A stretch of DNA of 64,000 nucleotides, from contig NC_008319.1 in assembly GCF_000014585.1 (NCBI RefSeq), positions 1,984,001 to 2,048,000 on the forward strand. The letters run 5' to 3'. Source of the stretch: Synechococcus sp. CC9311 (GTDB taxonomy: Bacteria > Cyanobacteriota > Cyanobacteriia > PCC-6307 > Cyanobiaceae). The position numbers and the translations under genes were made by a program. This document shows positions 1 to 9,031 of the stretch, one piece after another. The notes beneath the pieces are model-generated. The model was not told where the DNA came from and did not search any database. It saw nothing but the letters and a program-made list of their open reading frames with translations. The number at the start of each line of letters is the position of its first letter. The first letter of the stretch is position 1.

Positions 1-633
1 CAGCTGGAGTCACTTGCAGAGCTGAAGATCAGCCGTGATGGCGGCTACCCAGGAGCAGAGCGCAAACGGTTGCTCATTCAACATGCAGCCTCCCCAGATC
101 CTGAGCCCCATTGCCCTCTAGCTGGTCTCAATGTGGAGGGGAATTTCCTGTTCGATCCAACATCGCCCGATGAGATGCGTCTTGCTCTGCATCGCATCGG
201 GGTGGCTGACGAGTCCCTCGGTGATCTATGGATTCGTGGAGATAGAGGTGCCCAGGCCATTTGCACACCAGAAGCCGCGGCCGTGCTTCAAGGGCAACAA
301 GGCAGCCTTCGCGAGGTGATCATCACCTGCGAATCCCTGCCACTTGAAGGATTGCAATGGCCTGTTCAGAGAGTCGCTCGCCGGTTGAGCAGCGTTGAAG
401 CCTCATGCCGTCTTGATGCCATTGCCTCTGCAGGGTTTGGCATCTCCAGATCGAAAGTCGTCAAACAAATCAAAGAGGGGCGCTTGCGGCTCAACTGGGA
501 ACCGGTACGGCTGGCAAGTCGCGATTTAAAAGTGGGAGACCGCCTGCAACTTCAAGACAGAGGCAGCATCGAGGTCATGAACATCGAACGCACAAAACGC
601 GAGCGATGGCGCGTTGACATCCTCCGCCAGTGA
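1..633 (+). CDS. Photosystem II S4 domain protein (3' part; start lies before the window)
   Basis: The reading frame is open from the first base, so the true start is outside the window; 210 residues are visible. The C-terminal half has an S4-type RNA-binding fold: residues such as RLDAIASAGFGISRSKVV followed by KEGRLRLNWEPV match the S4 helix-turn pattern. The layout resembles the YlmH-like cyanobacterial family named photosystem II S4 domain protein. The family is thought to bind RNA; its exact role in photosystem II is not settled. tRNA-Val follows about 100 bases downstream. Confidence 0.8.
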   Translation, partial: QLESLAELKISRDGGYPGAERKRLLIQHAASPDPEPHCPLAGLNVEGNFLFDPTSPDEMRLALHRIGVADESLGDLWIRGDRGAQAICTPEAAAVLQGQQGSLREVIITCESLPLEGLQWPVQRVARRLSSVEASCRLDAIASAGFGISRSKVVKQIKEGRLRLNWEPVRLASRDLKVGDRLQLQDRGSIEVMNIERTKRERWRVDILRQ

Positions 634-729
634 GTGAAGTGGATTAAAACGGCACTCCAACTGCTAACTTCAGTGCCTGGTTGAGCCATTCATCAACCAC
701 CCATCTCAAAGGACAAATTTGAGAGCTGG

Positions 730-801
<72 letters not shown>

Positions 802-828
802 CTTCCCTTTAGGGACAGGAGTTGGACA

Positions 829-2229
829 ATGGCATGCAGCTTGATCGTGGGGCTTGGCCGCTCCGGGGTCGGCGCAGCGCGCCTCCTTCATGCTCAAGGC
901 CATCACGTCGTTGTGCTCGAAAGGGACGACGGTCCCGCACAACAATTCAAGGCGCAACAACTGAGAGATCAAGGCATTCAAACCGAGTTGGGATGCCCTC
1001 TGGAGTTCTCCAGCTTTCAGCGCTGGTTGGATCAAATTGAGCAAGTCGTGATCAGCCCAGGGATCCCCTGGGACCATCCCACCTTGATGCAGCTTCGAGA
1101 TCACGGTGTCACCGTGAGAGGTGAAATGGCCGTGGCATGGCAAGCCCTCTGCAAGTGCCCTTGGATTGGAATCACAGGCACAAACGGCAAAACCACCGTG
1201 ACGCATTTGCTGCATCACGTTCTGAACCAAGCTGGACTGTATGCGCCAATGGCCGGAAATGTGGGCGATTCCGCCGCCGAATTAGGGCTGCAGTGTATGG
1301 ATCCAGCCCAGACCAAACCGGACTGGATCGTGATGGAGATGAGTAGTTATCAAATTGAATCAGCGATTGAAGTAAGACCAACCATCGGTATTTGGACCAC
1401 TCTGACTCCTGACCATTTGGAACGCCACGGCTCCATGGATGCCTACAGAGACATCAAAAAAGGGCTGCTTCAGCGCTCCGAGCATGCCGTTCTCAATGCC
1501 GACGACGCTGATCTTCAAAGCAGGCATGCTGACTGGCCAGACGCCCAGTGGATTAGCTCTGCACAAAACAAATGTGAGCCTTCAAATCTTGAGCTTTGGA
1601 TTAATCCAGAAGGTTTTGTTTGCAGCAAAAAAGGTGCACTCTTTCCAGCCAATGCGCTCGCCATGCTTGGCGAACACAATCGCCAAAATATGCTGCTCGT
1701 TACGGCAGCTGCCCTGCAAACTGGATTAGAAGCACAAGCGATCGAGCGTGGGTTGCGCAGCTTCCCGGGAGTACCACATCGCCTAGAGAGTCTGGGATCG
1801 CTCCACGGCATGAACGTGTTCAACGACAGCAAAGCCACGAATTACGACGCGGCAGCCGTTGCCCTTCAAGCCGTGCCTAGCCCGATCGCGTTACTTGCTG
1901 GTGGATTATCCAAGCAAGGTGATGCCAGTGGATGGCTGCAATTACTACACGACAAGGTATGTTCGATCGCCCTCTTTGGAAGCGACCGAGATATTTTATT
2001 GGGGCTAATTCGCAACTCCGGCTATACAGGAGACGTGACGTCTCACCCAACCATGGCGGATGCTGTGGCGGCAGCAATCGAGCAGGGGAGAAACAGGAAT
2101 GCTGCGTCTCTCCTGTTATCGCCAGCCTGTGCAAGCTTCGACCAATACAAGGATTTCGAAGCCCGAGGAAATTATTTTAGGGAGATAATGCAGAAACACA
2201 CCCGCGACCAATTGACGCAAGCAGACTAA
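829..2229 (+). CDS. murD: UDP-N-acetylmuramoylalanine--D-glutamate ligase MurD
   Basis: MurD adds D-glutamate to UDP-MurNAc-L-Ala in the cytoplasm during peptidoglycan synthesis. The 466-residue length fits the family. An N-terminal Rossmann-like part (GLGRSGVGAARLL) is followed by the ATP-binding motif GTNGKTT near residue 124, the central ligase block with NDSKATN near residue 332, and the C-terminal motif SPACASFDQYKDFEARG. A Shine-Dalgarno-like AGGAG lies about ten bases before the chosen ATG. It starts 27 bases after tRNA-Val. Confidence 0.96.
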   Translation: MACSLIVGLGRSGVGAARLLHAQGHHVVVLERDDGPAQQFKAQQLRDQGIQTELGCPLEFSSFQRWLDQIEQVVISPGIPWDHPTLMQLRDHGVTVRGEMAVAWQALCKCPWIGITGTNGKTTVTHLLHHVLNQAGLYAPMAGNVGDSAAELGLQCMDPAQTKPDWIVMEMSSYQIESAIEVRPTIGIWTTLTPDHLERHGSMDAYRDIKKGLLQRSEHAVLNADDADLQSRHADWPDAQWISSAQNKCEPSNLELWINPEGFVCSKKGALFPANALAMLGEHNRQNMLLVTAAALQTGLEAQAIERGLRSFPGVPHRLESLGSLHGMNVFNDSKATNYDAAAVALQAVPSPIALLAGGLSKQGDASGWLQLLHDKVCSIALFGSDRDILLGLIRNSGYTGDVTSHPTMADAVAAAIEQGRNRNAASLLLSPACASFDQYKDFEARGNYFREIMQKHTRDQLTQAD

Positions 2230-2436
2230 TCCAGCACCAATCAAAAGCCCACCGAAGCAACAGTTCATCCAATATTGACTTTCATAATCTGAGACCAATT
2301 CAAACAATCAAAAACCCCACACCAGGAATCACCAACAGCTCATTACCTGCTTCATACAACCTTTTGTCGCACGACCAAGAATTATTTTGAAACTCCAAAC
2401 CGAACCAGGCAAATGCACTAAACGCGTTCAATAAAA
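2230..2436. other. Intergenic, no gene seen
   Basis: A 207-base AT-rich stretch between murD and a small lipoprotein gene. I see no convincing ORF, RNA gene or strong terminator hairpin on either strand. Confidence 0.5.
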
Positions 2437-2649
2437 ATGTTAAAACAACTTCTTCCCCTTACCCTCACGAGCCTCTTGATGTCTTGCGGCTCGCAGGGAG
2501 CCAGAGACCAACAAACCTGCGCTCTATACAACGCTGACAAAATTGACGCCGTTGAAGCACTCGACCGCCTAGGACTTCAACCCAATGAAAACGGCCAGAG
2601 ATTTGAACCAGTCGAAACCACCTGTGCTCAGTACAGACAATCCCTTTAA
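2437..2649 (+). CDS. Small putative lipoprotein
   Basis: This 70-residue protein starts with a short charged and hydrophobic signal (MLKQLLPLTLTSLLMSC) whose LLMSC end is a lipobox, so Cys17 would be lipidated and the mature part kept at a membrane. The mature part is short and acidic with two more cysteines. I recognise no family. It stands alone between murD and an unusually empty stretch. The lipobox is seen in the sequence; the location is inferred. Confidence 0.55.
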   Translation: MLKQLLPLTLTSLLMSCGSQGARDQQTCALYNADKIDAVEALDRLGLQPNENGQRFEPVETTCAQYRQSL

Positions 2650-3440
2650 AAGAGCCAAAACCTTCCCAGCCATTAAAACGTGGTCTTATTGATCAAAAAA
2701 AACAAACTAGATTGCGACGAAAGGGTGAGCAATGATCATCCTAATGTCGCCTGGAGTAACTCTTCCCGTTATACGAAAGCCATGCGGCAATCATGAGCAT
2801 CAAAAGAAGCTGGAAAACTTGCAATACATGGCAACAAGAAATTCCAGATTCATCAATTACTGAGTGAAGAAACGCTCAATCAGCGTGGAGCCATCAACTC
2901 CAAAAAGCTGATCCAGCAATCCGTTCATTAGGCCAACAATAAGACTATGCACAAATGACCAATCGAAGAACGAGATCGTGGGAGCAATGAACGTAGCGAT
3001 GGAAGCTGAACCGTGATCAAAACAAATCATCGACATCTTCCAAGCCAGCGAATCTTTCCATTACGAAGCAAAATCCCGGAAGGACTTAGCAACAACACAA
3101 ACAACGGTGGCAACAAATCACCACTGGAATCAATTCACCACCATCAATCAGAGGACAAGGGAGAACGCCAAAACTGATGTTGCCATCAAGCAGAGAGCCA
3201 TTATTGATCCATTCACCAGAAATATTCCTGTTCTAAAAATCAGTCCACATGCCCAAGGCGTAAGGCCAAACGCGCAGGACCAAACGACTCTTCTCTGGAC
3301 AGTCAGCCACTAAATCCACCCACACTGGCATCGTTAAGGTTGACAGCTAAAATTGCATGGCTCACAAGGCAATCTTCGAGGACGGCCTTGAATGCAATCT
3401 TTCCAATGCACTTCCAGCATTCCTCACTCTCAAGCCTCTT
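2650..3440. other. Gene-poor AT-rich gap
   Basis: About 790 bases without a confident gene. One 43-residue ORF (given separately) has a weak ribosome-binding sequence. An ATG-less 68-codon frame at 3107-3313 has composition typical of chance frames. No tRNA, terminator or mobile-element signature was seen. Confidence 0.4.
2732..2863 (+). CDS. Possible 43-residue peptide, unknown
   Basis: An ATG preceded by AAAGGGTGAGCA opens a 43-codon frame. The product starts MIILMSPGVTLPVIRKPCG and ends in RNSRFINY. I see no signal peptide, membrane helix or known motif. It is included only because the ribosome-binding sequence is plausible and the surrounding gap is otherwise empty. It may be a chance frame. 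Confidence 0.2.
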   Translation: MIILMSPGVTLPVIRKPCGNHEHQKKLENLQYMATRNSRFINY

Positions 3441-3914
3441 ATGATGACTACCTCCTCCTATTGGCTTATGAAAAGCGAGCCAAATGTTTATGGCATTGAA
3501 CATTTGAGGAATGAGAAAGTCACCTTATGGGATGGAATTAGAAATTACCAAGCCCGTAACTTCATGAGAAAGATGAAAGTCGGAGATCAGGCTTTTTTCT
3601 ATCACTCCAATTGCAAGCCACCGGGGATTGTGGGTCTGATGGAAGTCACTGAAACTGGACTCGTCGATCCAACGCAGTTTGATACTAACTCTAAATATTA
3701 CGACCCTGCATCCAAGCAGGATTCTCCACGCTGGGATTGCGTAAAACTCGCCTATCGCGGTCAATTTTCTGACATGTTGACCCTTGATGATCTGCGCGAG
3801 TCGTACCAAGCAGATGAACTAACTGTTGTTCGTCGCGGGAATCGACTTTCTATTCTTCCGGTTGACACAGAAATCGCGATGGATTTATTAAGAAGACTTG
3901 GACCACTTCAATGA
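3441..3914 (+). CDS. EVE domain protein
   Basis: This 157-residue protein is essentially one EVE domain, a PUA-like fold thought to bind modified nucleotides. It shows the family's opening YWLMKSEPNVYGIEHL, the WDGIRNYQARNFMR block, the FYHSNCKPPGIVGLMEV strand and the DPRWDCV-like segment near residue 95. I chose the ATG at MMTTSSYW because EVE proteins begin there; the 28 upstream codons look non-coding. The end overlaps the next gene by 17 bases. The substrate is unknown. Confidence 0.88.
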   Translation: MMTTSSYWLMKSEPNVYGIEHLRNEKVTLWDGIRNYQARNFMRKMKVGDQAFFYHSNCKPPGIVGLMEVTETGLVDPTQFDTNSKYYDPASKQDSPRWDCVKLAYRGQFSDMLTLDDLRESYQADELTVVRRGNRLSILPVDTEIAMDLLRRLGPLQ

Positions 3915-4668
3915 TCCGCTCATAGGCATTTCTGCTGAGCGACTGCCGATTGCCACCATTATTCCAAGGGCCTGGATCGGCTTTAAGAAAGCTCCCTGGT
4001 CCTTCATCGGGCTCACAGCATTGATGCTGACCTGCCTGATGGGCCTAGGTGTGGTCGCACGAGATCTCCAACTCAGTAGTCATAGCTTCGTTCGATATAC
4101 CGGCGATCTTGTGCTCGTCATGGCAGCACTTGTTCCGCTAGCCCCCCTGTTAGCTCTGCTGCAGCTGGCAGACGAACACCTACCCGGGGGATTGGATCGA
4201 GACCCAGAGCAACCCACTGCAAGACGTCGATTTCTTTGGATGCTGAAGCAGACCTGCGGCCTTGTGGTTTTAGAGGTCCTTATCGGCATTGGTGGAATCA
4301 GTTCAATTCGCCTTTTGAGTCGATTTTTGGCACCCCACAGCGGTGTTCTCGCCAGCTTGGTTGTCATGTTGGGTGGTGTCGGTATCGCCATCTGGCTGAT
4401 TGGCCAACTCCTCTCCGTTCCATTACTGATCCATCACGGATATCGCCCACTCCGAGCGATGGAACACAGTCGCAAACTTTTTCAAGTCAATCGCCTCAAA
4501 GTGTTGGCCTTACTAGGACTTCTTTTAGGCATCAACTTGCTTGGTCTCATGGCTGCGAGCCTCGGGCTGCTCTTCAGCCTTCCGTTTAGCGCCCTTCTAT
4601 TGATGGCGAGCTGCCGGACTCAAACACCGTGGCGAAGAGAGTCACGACGGAACATGTTGCCGACGTAG
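3898..4668 (+). CDS. Multi-pass membrane protein, unknown
   Basis: A 256-residue hydrophobic protein with about five to six membrane segments (roughly residues 30-50, 65-87, 118-137, 148-180 and 200-237). A conserved-looking loop HHGYRPLRAMEHSRKLFQVNR sits between the last segments; similar loops occur in DUF975 and glycerophosphodiesterase-type membrane domains, but I cannot assign a function. The start is a TTG inside the end of the EVE gene, which suggests translational coupling. The 3' end converges with the next gene and overlaps it by 49 bases. Confidence 0.6.
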   Translation: MDHFNDPLIGISAERLPIATIIPRAWIGFKKAPWSFIGLTALMLTCLMGLGVVARDLQLSSHSFVRYTGDLVLVMAALVPLAPLLALLQLADEHLPGGLDRDPEQPTARRRFLWMLKQTCGLVVLEVLIGIGGISSIRLLSRFLAPHSGVLASLVVMLGGVGIAIWLIGQLLSVPLLIHHGYRPLRAMEHSRKLFQVNRLKVLALLGLLLGINLLGLMAASLGLLFSLPFSALLLMASCRTQTPWRRESRRNMLPT

Positions 4669-5003
4669 AGACGGGTGAGCTCTCGGGAGTCGGCACCGTT
4701 CTGAACAAGAAATCCAGCCAATGCAGCCTGAACAAGTCGGTACTGATCCCAATTTGGGCAACGCTCAATAAAGTCAGCCATTGCCTGGTGCAAAGGCAAA
4801 GGCATCTCCGCTTGAAAGCTAACGACGTCGTCGCCCTGAACCAGTTCAGGCGCTGCTTCGACCGCAAGCACTGCTGCGGAATCAACAATCTGATCGGTCT
4901 CCAATTGGCCTTGAACCACTCCGGTCTCCTTCATCACCACGCCGGAATCTATGGCCTGTTCTCCACAAGCACAAGGGGCCACCAAGAGAGGCGAATTCAC
5001 CAA
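4620..5003 (-). CDS. DUF2811 family protein
   Basis: The C-terminal 65 residues carry the DUF2811 pattern: an acidic lead-in, LPLHQAMADFIERCPNWDQ, then LVQAALAGFLVQNG and a Thr-Arg-Leu-Tyr end. This is a small cyanobacterial family of unknown function. The N-terminal 60 residues (with CACGEQ) are not part of the domain, so the true start may be further in; no ATG offers a clean choice near the domain. It converges with the membrane protein gene. Confidence 0.65.
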   Translation of the reverse strand: MVNSPLLVAPCACGEQAIDSGVVMKETGVVQGQLETDQIVDSAAVLAVEAAPELVQGDDVVSFQAEMPLPLHQAMADFIERCPNWDQYRLVQAALAGFLVQNGADSRELTRLYVGNMFRRDSLRHGV

Positions 5004-5252
5004 TCAGCAACCACTCTCTCCACGAGATTCATGCCACAAACGCAGTGTGGAACTGGCTTTAGGCCTTACTCAGGGAACCCGCGCACCGCACTCGGCCAAT
5101 ACCACACATTCCCAAGAACTTATGTTTTTCCACAGGATGAAGCTCGCAACTCAAAAATCACGCGCCACCCTGTGGAAAAGCTGTGCAGTTTGCCCTGCAT
5201 CTTCGTGGAGAAATAAATAAAGACTGATTGATTAGACCAACTAATCAGATGT
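5004..5252. other. Intergenic, no gene seen
   Basis: A 249-base gap upstream of the DUF2811 gene and downstream of the DUF1818 gene, both on the minus strand. It should hold the DUF2811 promoter. I could not identify a terminator or a conserved site with confidence. Confidence 0.4.
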
Positions 5253-5621
5253 TCAATCCCACACTGTTCTTAAAGCAGCTAAGAAAGCTTGGGCGGCGGG
5301 AGGAGGCCAAGAACCCTCCAGTCCTCGCCGCTGCATCCCATTGCCTTGAAGCACCACCTGAAGGCCCCAGCGATCTCGGGTGCCTTCAAGACATCCCCAC
5401 CACTCCTGCTGGTCCAACTCCAGAGTGATGGATTCCTCCTCCATCAACTGATCACGGATCAGCTTGTGTTGTTGGTCAAGCCCGATGAGAAGGGCATGCA
5501 GCCCTTTTGCTTCCATCTCAGTCAGCTCGACGGCCCAAAACTCCCCTCCAATAAGGAAGGGAAAGCCGTTTCGTCTTAAGTCACGGGCGAGACGCCAGCC
5601 AGGCCCCTCCTGTTGGATCAT
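5253..5621 (-). CDS. DUF1818 family protein
   Basis: A 122-residue protein starting [14 protein letters not shown], with [18 protein letters not shown] near residue 20 and a tryptophan-rich block (EWWGCLEG) near residue 73. This matches the cyanobacterial DUF1818 family, whose function is not known. Its start overlaps the rpoZ stop by four bases, so it is the second gene of a small rpoZ operon. Confidence 0.8.
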   Translation of the reverse strand: MIQQEGPGWRLARDLRRNGFPFLIGGEFWAVELTEMEAKGLHALLIGLDQQHKLIRDQLMEEESITLELDQQEWWGCLEGTRDRWGLQVVLQGNGMQRRGLEGSWPPPAAQAFLAALRTVWD

Positions 5622-5845
5622 CCAGGCAATAGATCGGGCTGATCTTGCTCATCGGAGAGCTCAACAATTGCACGATGGACCGGCTTCACACTTGATTCTT
5701 CGAGGAGGCCATCAAAGTCGTCAAAACGACGTTGCTTCGCGCGAAAAGCGATCTTGACTGTTGTTAGATAACGATTGGTGGACTGACGAATCAAACTTTC
5801 ACCCCGCTTCGCGAGGTCCTTTGAGTCCACACCTGCAGAAATCAT
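5618..5845 (-). CDS. rpoZ: RNA polymerase omega subunit
   Basis: Omega helps assemble and stabilise RNA polymerase by holding the beta-prime subunit. The 75-residue protein is typical of cyanobacterial Rpo[21 protein letters not shown], then [18 protein letters not shown] and the acidic C-terminus [14 protein letters not shown]. It lies 26 bases after the end of the upstream small gene and overlaps the DUF1818 gene, so the three minus-strand genes probably share a transcript. Confidence 0.93.
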   Translation of the reverse strand: MISAGVDSKDLAKRGESLIRQSTNRYLTTVKIAFRAKQRRFDDFDGLLEESSVKPVHRAIVELSDEQDQPDLLPG

Positions 5846-5871
5846 TTCTGTCTAATCATCGACACTTCACT

Positions 5872-6156
5872 CTAAGTGAGCAAATCGCTGTGAAACGGAA
5901 CCTGCATCGGATAAGCCCGCTGGGGGCGACCGGGTACTCGCAAAACGATCTGGCGGCCTAAGCCCATCGCGAGGAGTGGACGTCTCAGGTGCGTCATCAA
6001 ACCACTCACCTCTTCAAGGTGTTGGCCATCCATGCACTCAATTCGAATGCATCCCCAACTACGGGACATGCGGCAATCACGCAACGGCTGCAACTCAGCC
6101 TCAATCTCTGGATCCTCCCTGTAAAAGGAAAACACCAGGCGTCTCAACCGATCCAT
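5872..6156 (-). CDS. Conserved hypothetical protein, 94 aa
   Basis: I chose the ATG at MDRLRRLVFSFYRED because the 89 codons upstream overlap the divergent Hsp70-like gene and look non-coding. The protein is basic at its end and has a compact core (CRMSRSWGCIRIECMDG near residue 25, then RRPLLAMGLGRQIVLRVPG). I do not recognise a named family. It heads the rpoZ gene run and is divergent from the Hsp70-like gene, with only 33 bases between the two starts. Confidence 0.6.
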   Translation of the reverse strand: MDRLRRLVFSFYREDPEIEAELQPLRDCRMSRSWGCIRIECMDGQHLEEVSGLMTHLRRPLLAMGLGRQIVLRVPGRPQRAYPMQVPFHSDLLT

Positions 6157-6189
6157 CGCTAGGCCCCGTAGCCTTGACTTCTTATCAAG

Positions 6190-7827
6190 ATGGCCATGGC
6201 TGAGGTTCAGCCCACAAAGGACGAGAAAAACCTTCATCTTTCCGCTCAAGGAACACTTGCCATCGACCTTGGGAGCACCAATACCGTGGTGGCCTTTCAA
6301 GATGGCAGCGCTTCCCCCCCTCAACTCCTTGAGCTCGCACCGATCAGTCAAAGAGCGGGAGAAGTTCCAAGCCTTATATGGAGCAATGCTCGTGCCAATC
6401 ATCAACCTCTCGTAGGACGGCAAGTCCTAGACAGCGGACTCACCGATGAAACATCTCTAGAACTACATCGTGACTTCAAACGCTGGATCGGCGTTGCAGA
6501 CAAATCCGACCTGCCATCTCATCCCCTCAGCCCTGAGCAAGCTGGCGAAATTCTCTTGCACCAGATCTGGCAACGCCTGCCATCAACACTATCGGTAAAG
6601 CGGCTGGTGCTTACAGCCCCGGTTGATCAAGCGCTTGGTTATCGGCAATGGCTGTTGCAGGCCTGCACGAGCCTTCCGGTTGAAGAGGTAGCGCTCGTTG
6701 ATGAGCCAACAGCCGCGGCCATGGGCGCAGGACTGCCCGCAGGCTCAAAGTTGTTGGTGGTGGATCTTGGTGGTGGCACATTGGACCTCTCCCTTGTCGC
6801 CTTAGAAGGAGGCGAAGGAAGGGCAGCTCCACTGGCACAGCTGCTGCGCTTCCGGGGACGAGACCTCAAAAACAGCAAACAAACTCTGCGCTCGGCAAGG
6901 GTCTTAGGGAAAGCCGGGATCGCCCTTGGAGGAAGGGATCTGGATCACTGGATCCTGGATCACCTTCTCCCAAACGATCCCGAACTCATTTTGAGAAGTC
7001 AGACGAGTCTTTTGAATGCAGCTGAGCGTTTGAAATGCCACCTCAGCAACCCCGATGTCGGAGACGAGGAGACCCTCAGTGAATTAGCCAGCGGCATCGA
7101 ACTCGCACAACCCATCACCTTGTCGCTCAATCGCAACCAACTTCACGCGCTTCTAGAGCGCCGTGGATTGCTCAAGGTCCTTGAAGGTCTTCTCGATCGC
7201 ACCTTGGCCTCGGCCCGCCAGCAAGGCTGCAGGGCAGAAGACCTCAACGCCGTCGTCGCCGTTGGTGGTGGAGCCCATCTTCCACTTATGCGCCAATGGT
7301 TATCAGAGAAGATGCGTCCTGTGCCTTTGCTGACACCACCACCCGTTCAAGCGGTGGCCACTGGTGCGCTCAATCTGACCCCTGGGGTAAGGATCAGAGA
7401 TCTTCTTCAAAAAGGTGTCTATTTGCGGTGTTGGGATCGACGTAGTAATTCCCATCACTGGCATCCGTTATTTCTAAGCGGCCAGCCATGGCCCTCTCTA
7501 CAACCCTTAGTGCTGAACCTCAGCGCAAGCCGCCACAATCAAGAGGAGCTTGAACTCGTACTCGGTGAACCCCAAGGCGACCGACGACACGAAGTGGTGT
7601 TCGTCGGAGGGCTCCCAACCGTTAGGGATAACAGCAACGTCCCGGACACCATTCGGCCTCTTTTGAGCAAGACCATTCGCCTTGAGCTAGATCCACTGGG
7701 TCAACCAGGAGAAGACTGTATGCGCCTAGCTTTTCACCTTGATGACGATGCTCAACTGGTCGTAGGAGGAGAAGATCTAAGAACGGGGTTAGCCATCGAA
7801 CCGTGCACGCTGATAACGGTGCAGTGA
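6190..7827 (+). CDS. Hsp70-family protein lacking the usual C-terminal lid
   Basis: The N-terminal ATPase domain is clear: DLGSTNT at residues 26-32 (phosphate 1), VDEPTAAAMG near 175 and VDLGGGTLDLS near 191 (phosphate 2), and AVGGGAHLPLM near 355 (adenosine). At 545 residues it is about 90 shorter than DnaK. The C-terminal 170 residues form only a substrate-domain-like beta region without the helical lid and EEVD-type tail. It is probably a specialised chaperone of the HscC/short-Hsp70 kind, with ATPase function likely intact. A second ATG two codons in is an alternative start. Confidence 0.85.
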   Translation: MAMAEVQPTKDEKNLHLSAQGTLAIDLGSTNTVVAFQDGSASPPQLLELAPISQRAGEVPSLIWSNARANHQPLVGRQVLDSGLTDETSLELHRDFKRWIGVADKSDLPSHPLSPEQAGEILLHQIWQRLPSTLSVKRLVLTAPVDQALGYRQWLLQACTSLPVEEVALVDEPTAAAMGAGLPAGSKLLVVDLGGGTLDLSLVALEGGEGRAAPLAQLLRFRGRDLKNSKQTLRSARVLGKAGIALGGRDLDHWILDHLLPNDPELILRSQTSLLNAAERLKCHLSNPDVGDEETLSELASGIELAQPITLSLNRNQLHALLERRGLLKVLEGLLDRTLASARQQGCRAEDLNAVVAVGGGAHLPLMRQWLSEKMRPVPLLTPPPVQAVATGALNLTPGVRIRDLLQKGVYLRCWDRRSNSHHWHPLFLSGQPWPSLQPLVLNLSASRHNQEELELVLGEPQGDRRHEVVFVGGLPTVRDNSNVPDTIRPLLSKTIRLELDPLGQPGEDCMRLAFHLDDDAQLVVGGEDLRTGLAIEPCTLITVQ

Positions 7828-7902
7828 ACGGTCCGTCCACACACAGTTGAGAGTCCTTTCTCCCCTCCATAGAAAGGAGTTCGTCTAAAGAGGCTTTGGA
7901 TT

Positions 7903-8745
7903 TTGGCGCTGCGACGCCACCTGCCCCATTTTTGGATCATCGCGACTCTTGGTGGAGTCGGAACAATTTGCAGTGGAGCTTATTTATGGGAACAACAGCT
8001 ACCGCGGAAATTGAGTCATGCGCTCTCAACGGATAACCTCCCAGCCTGCTTGCGCTACGGAGAGCAGCTAGCTGCCTTGAGTTGGCTCGGGCAGAAAGCA
8101 CCTGAAGAGCTTGCCATTTGTCGCCGAAGACTGGCTAAGCAGGCTTGGGATCCAGCGGATCCAGGTCAGGCTTTGCTTCTTCAAGAGCAGCTCGTGAATT
8201 CAGGCGTTGGCTCTCCGCAGCAACAAGAGCAAGATCAAAAGCAGCTGAAGCTCTGGAGAAATGAGCTGCGCGAACAAGCTCTCTCTCAATTTCGCGCGGG
8301 CCAATTAAACGAGGCCTTGACCATGCTTCGTCCTCTAGAGAAGCACGATGGTCGACCGGGAAGCCGCTTAAGTGACAGCCTCAAAGAAAGCTGGAATCGC
8401 AATCGCCTTCAGCTTGAACAGCTGAGAGAGCATGTGAACCAAGATCAGTGGTGGGAAGCCCTCAGCGCCCTCAACCAGCTCGATCATCCCTGGTGGCAAC
8501 GCCAAGCCGAACCCATGCGTCAGGAAGTAGAGCAGGCCATTGACGATTTAAGGGACCAGAAAGAACACCAGAGCCATGGAGCCTTACCGGCTCACACTGT
8601 GGCGAGAGATCTGTTGAACGACGCAGTGGAGAAACACATCCTCGAAGGAATTCCTCCTTGGGAAGCCTTTATGGCCGGTTGCAGCGATCTAGGCGGAACC
8701 ATCATTGAAGACGGCCCTGAGACGCTGTGTAAGGCCAAGGACTAA
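7903..8745 (+). CDS. Membrane-anchored helical protein, unknown
   Basis: A 280-residue protein beginning at TTG with AAAGAGG upstream. One N-terminal membrane helix (FWIIATLGGVGTICSGAYLW, about residues 11-30) is followed by a long helical, Gln/Glu/Leu-rich soluble part that looks like TPR or coiled-coil repeats and by a C-terminal segment with two cysteines. I know no family name. It follows the short Hsp70-like gene by 75 bases on the same strand, so it may be its membrane partner; that link is inferred only from position. Confidence 0.65.
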   Translation: MALRRHLPHFWIIATLGGVGTICSGAYLWEQQLPRKLSHALSTDNLPACLRYGEQLAALSWLGQKAPEELAICRRRLAKQAWDPADPGQALLLQEQLVNSGVGSPQQQEQDQKQLKLWRNELREQALSQFRAGQLNEALTMLRPLEKHDGRPGSRLSDSLKESWNRNRLQLEQLREHVNQDQWWEALSALNQLDHPWWQRQAEPMRQEVEQAIDDLRDQKEHQSHGALPAHTVARDLLNDAVEKHILEGIPPWEAFMAGCSDLGGTIIEDGPETLCKAKD

Positions 8746-8798
8746 GGGACCTTGATCCAACTCTCCGTGAGACAATCGCCTGACTTGAACGGACGTCC

Positions 8799-9020
8799 AT
8801 GCAGCCGGGTGACAAGGTTGTCGTCTCCACCAGTGTTGTTGTTTTCAACCACCCCCAACATCGTGGAGAAAGTTTCGATATGGAAGGAAGTGAGGGAGAG
8901 GTTTTCAAGGTTCTCGACGATTGGAAGGGACGTCCAATCAGCCCAACTCTTCCCGTCGTTGTGGCTTTTGGCCGTTACAAGGCACACTTCCGCGCGGACG
9001 AGCTGACCTCGGCGAGTTGA
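8799..9020 (+). CDS. ftrV: Ferredoxin-thioredoxin reductase variable chain
   Basis: FtrV is the small structural chain of ferredoxin-thioredoxin reductase, which passes electrons from ferredoxin to thioredoxin in light-driven redox control. The 73 residues match it throughout: GDKVVVSTSVVVFNHPQHRG, then EGEV, WKGRPISPTLPVVV and KAHFRADEL, an SH3-like beta barrel. The catalytic FtrC chain is not in this window. Confidence 0.88.
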   Translation: MQPGDKVVVSTSVVVFNHPQHRGESFDMEGSEGEVFKVLDDWKGRPISPTLPVVVAFGRYKAHFRADELTSAS

Positions 9021-9031
9021 GGCAAGCCAGA

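Noticed and set aside
3107-3313. 68-codon frame before the EVE gene
   Set aside because: No ribosome-binding site, chance-like composition and no motif; kept as non-coding gap.
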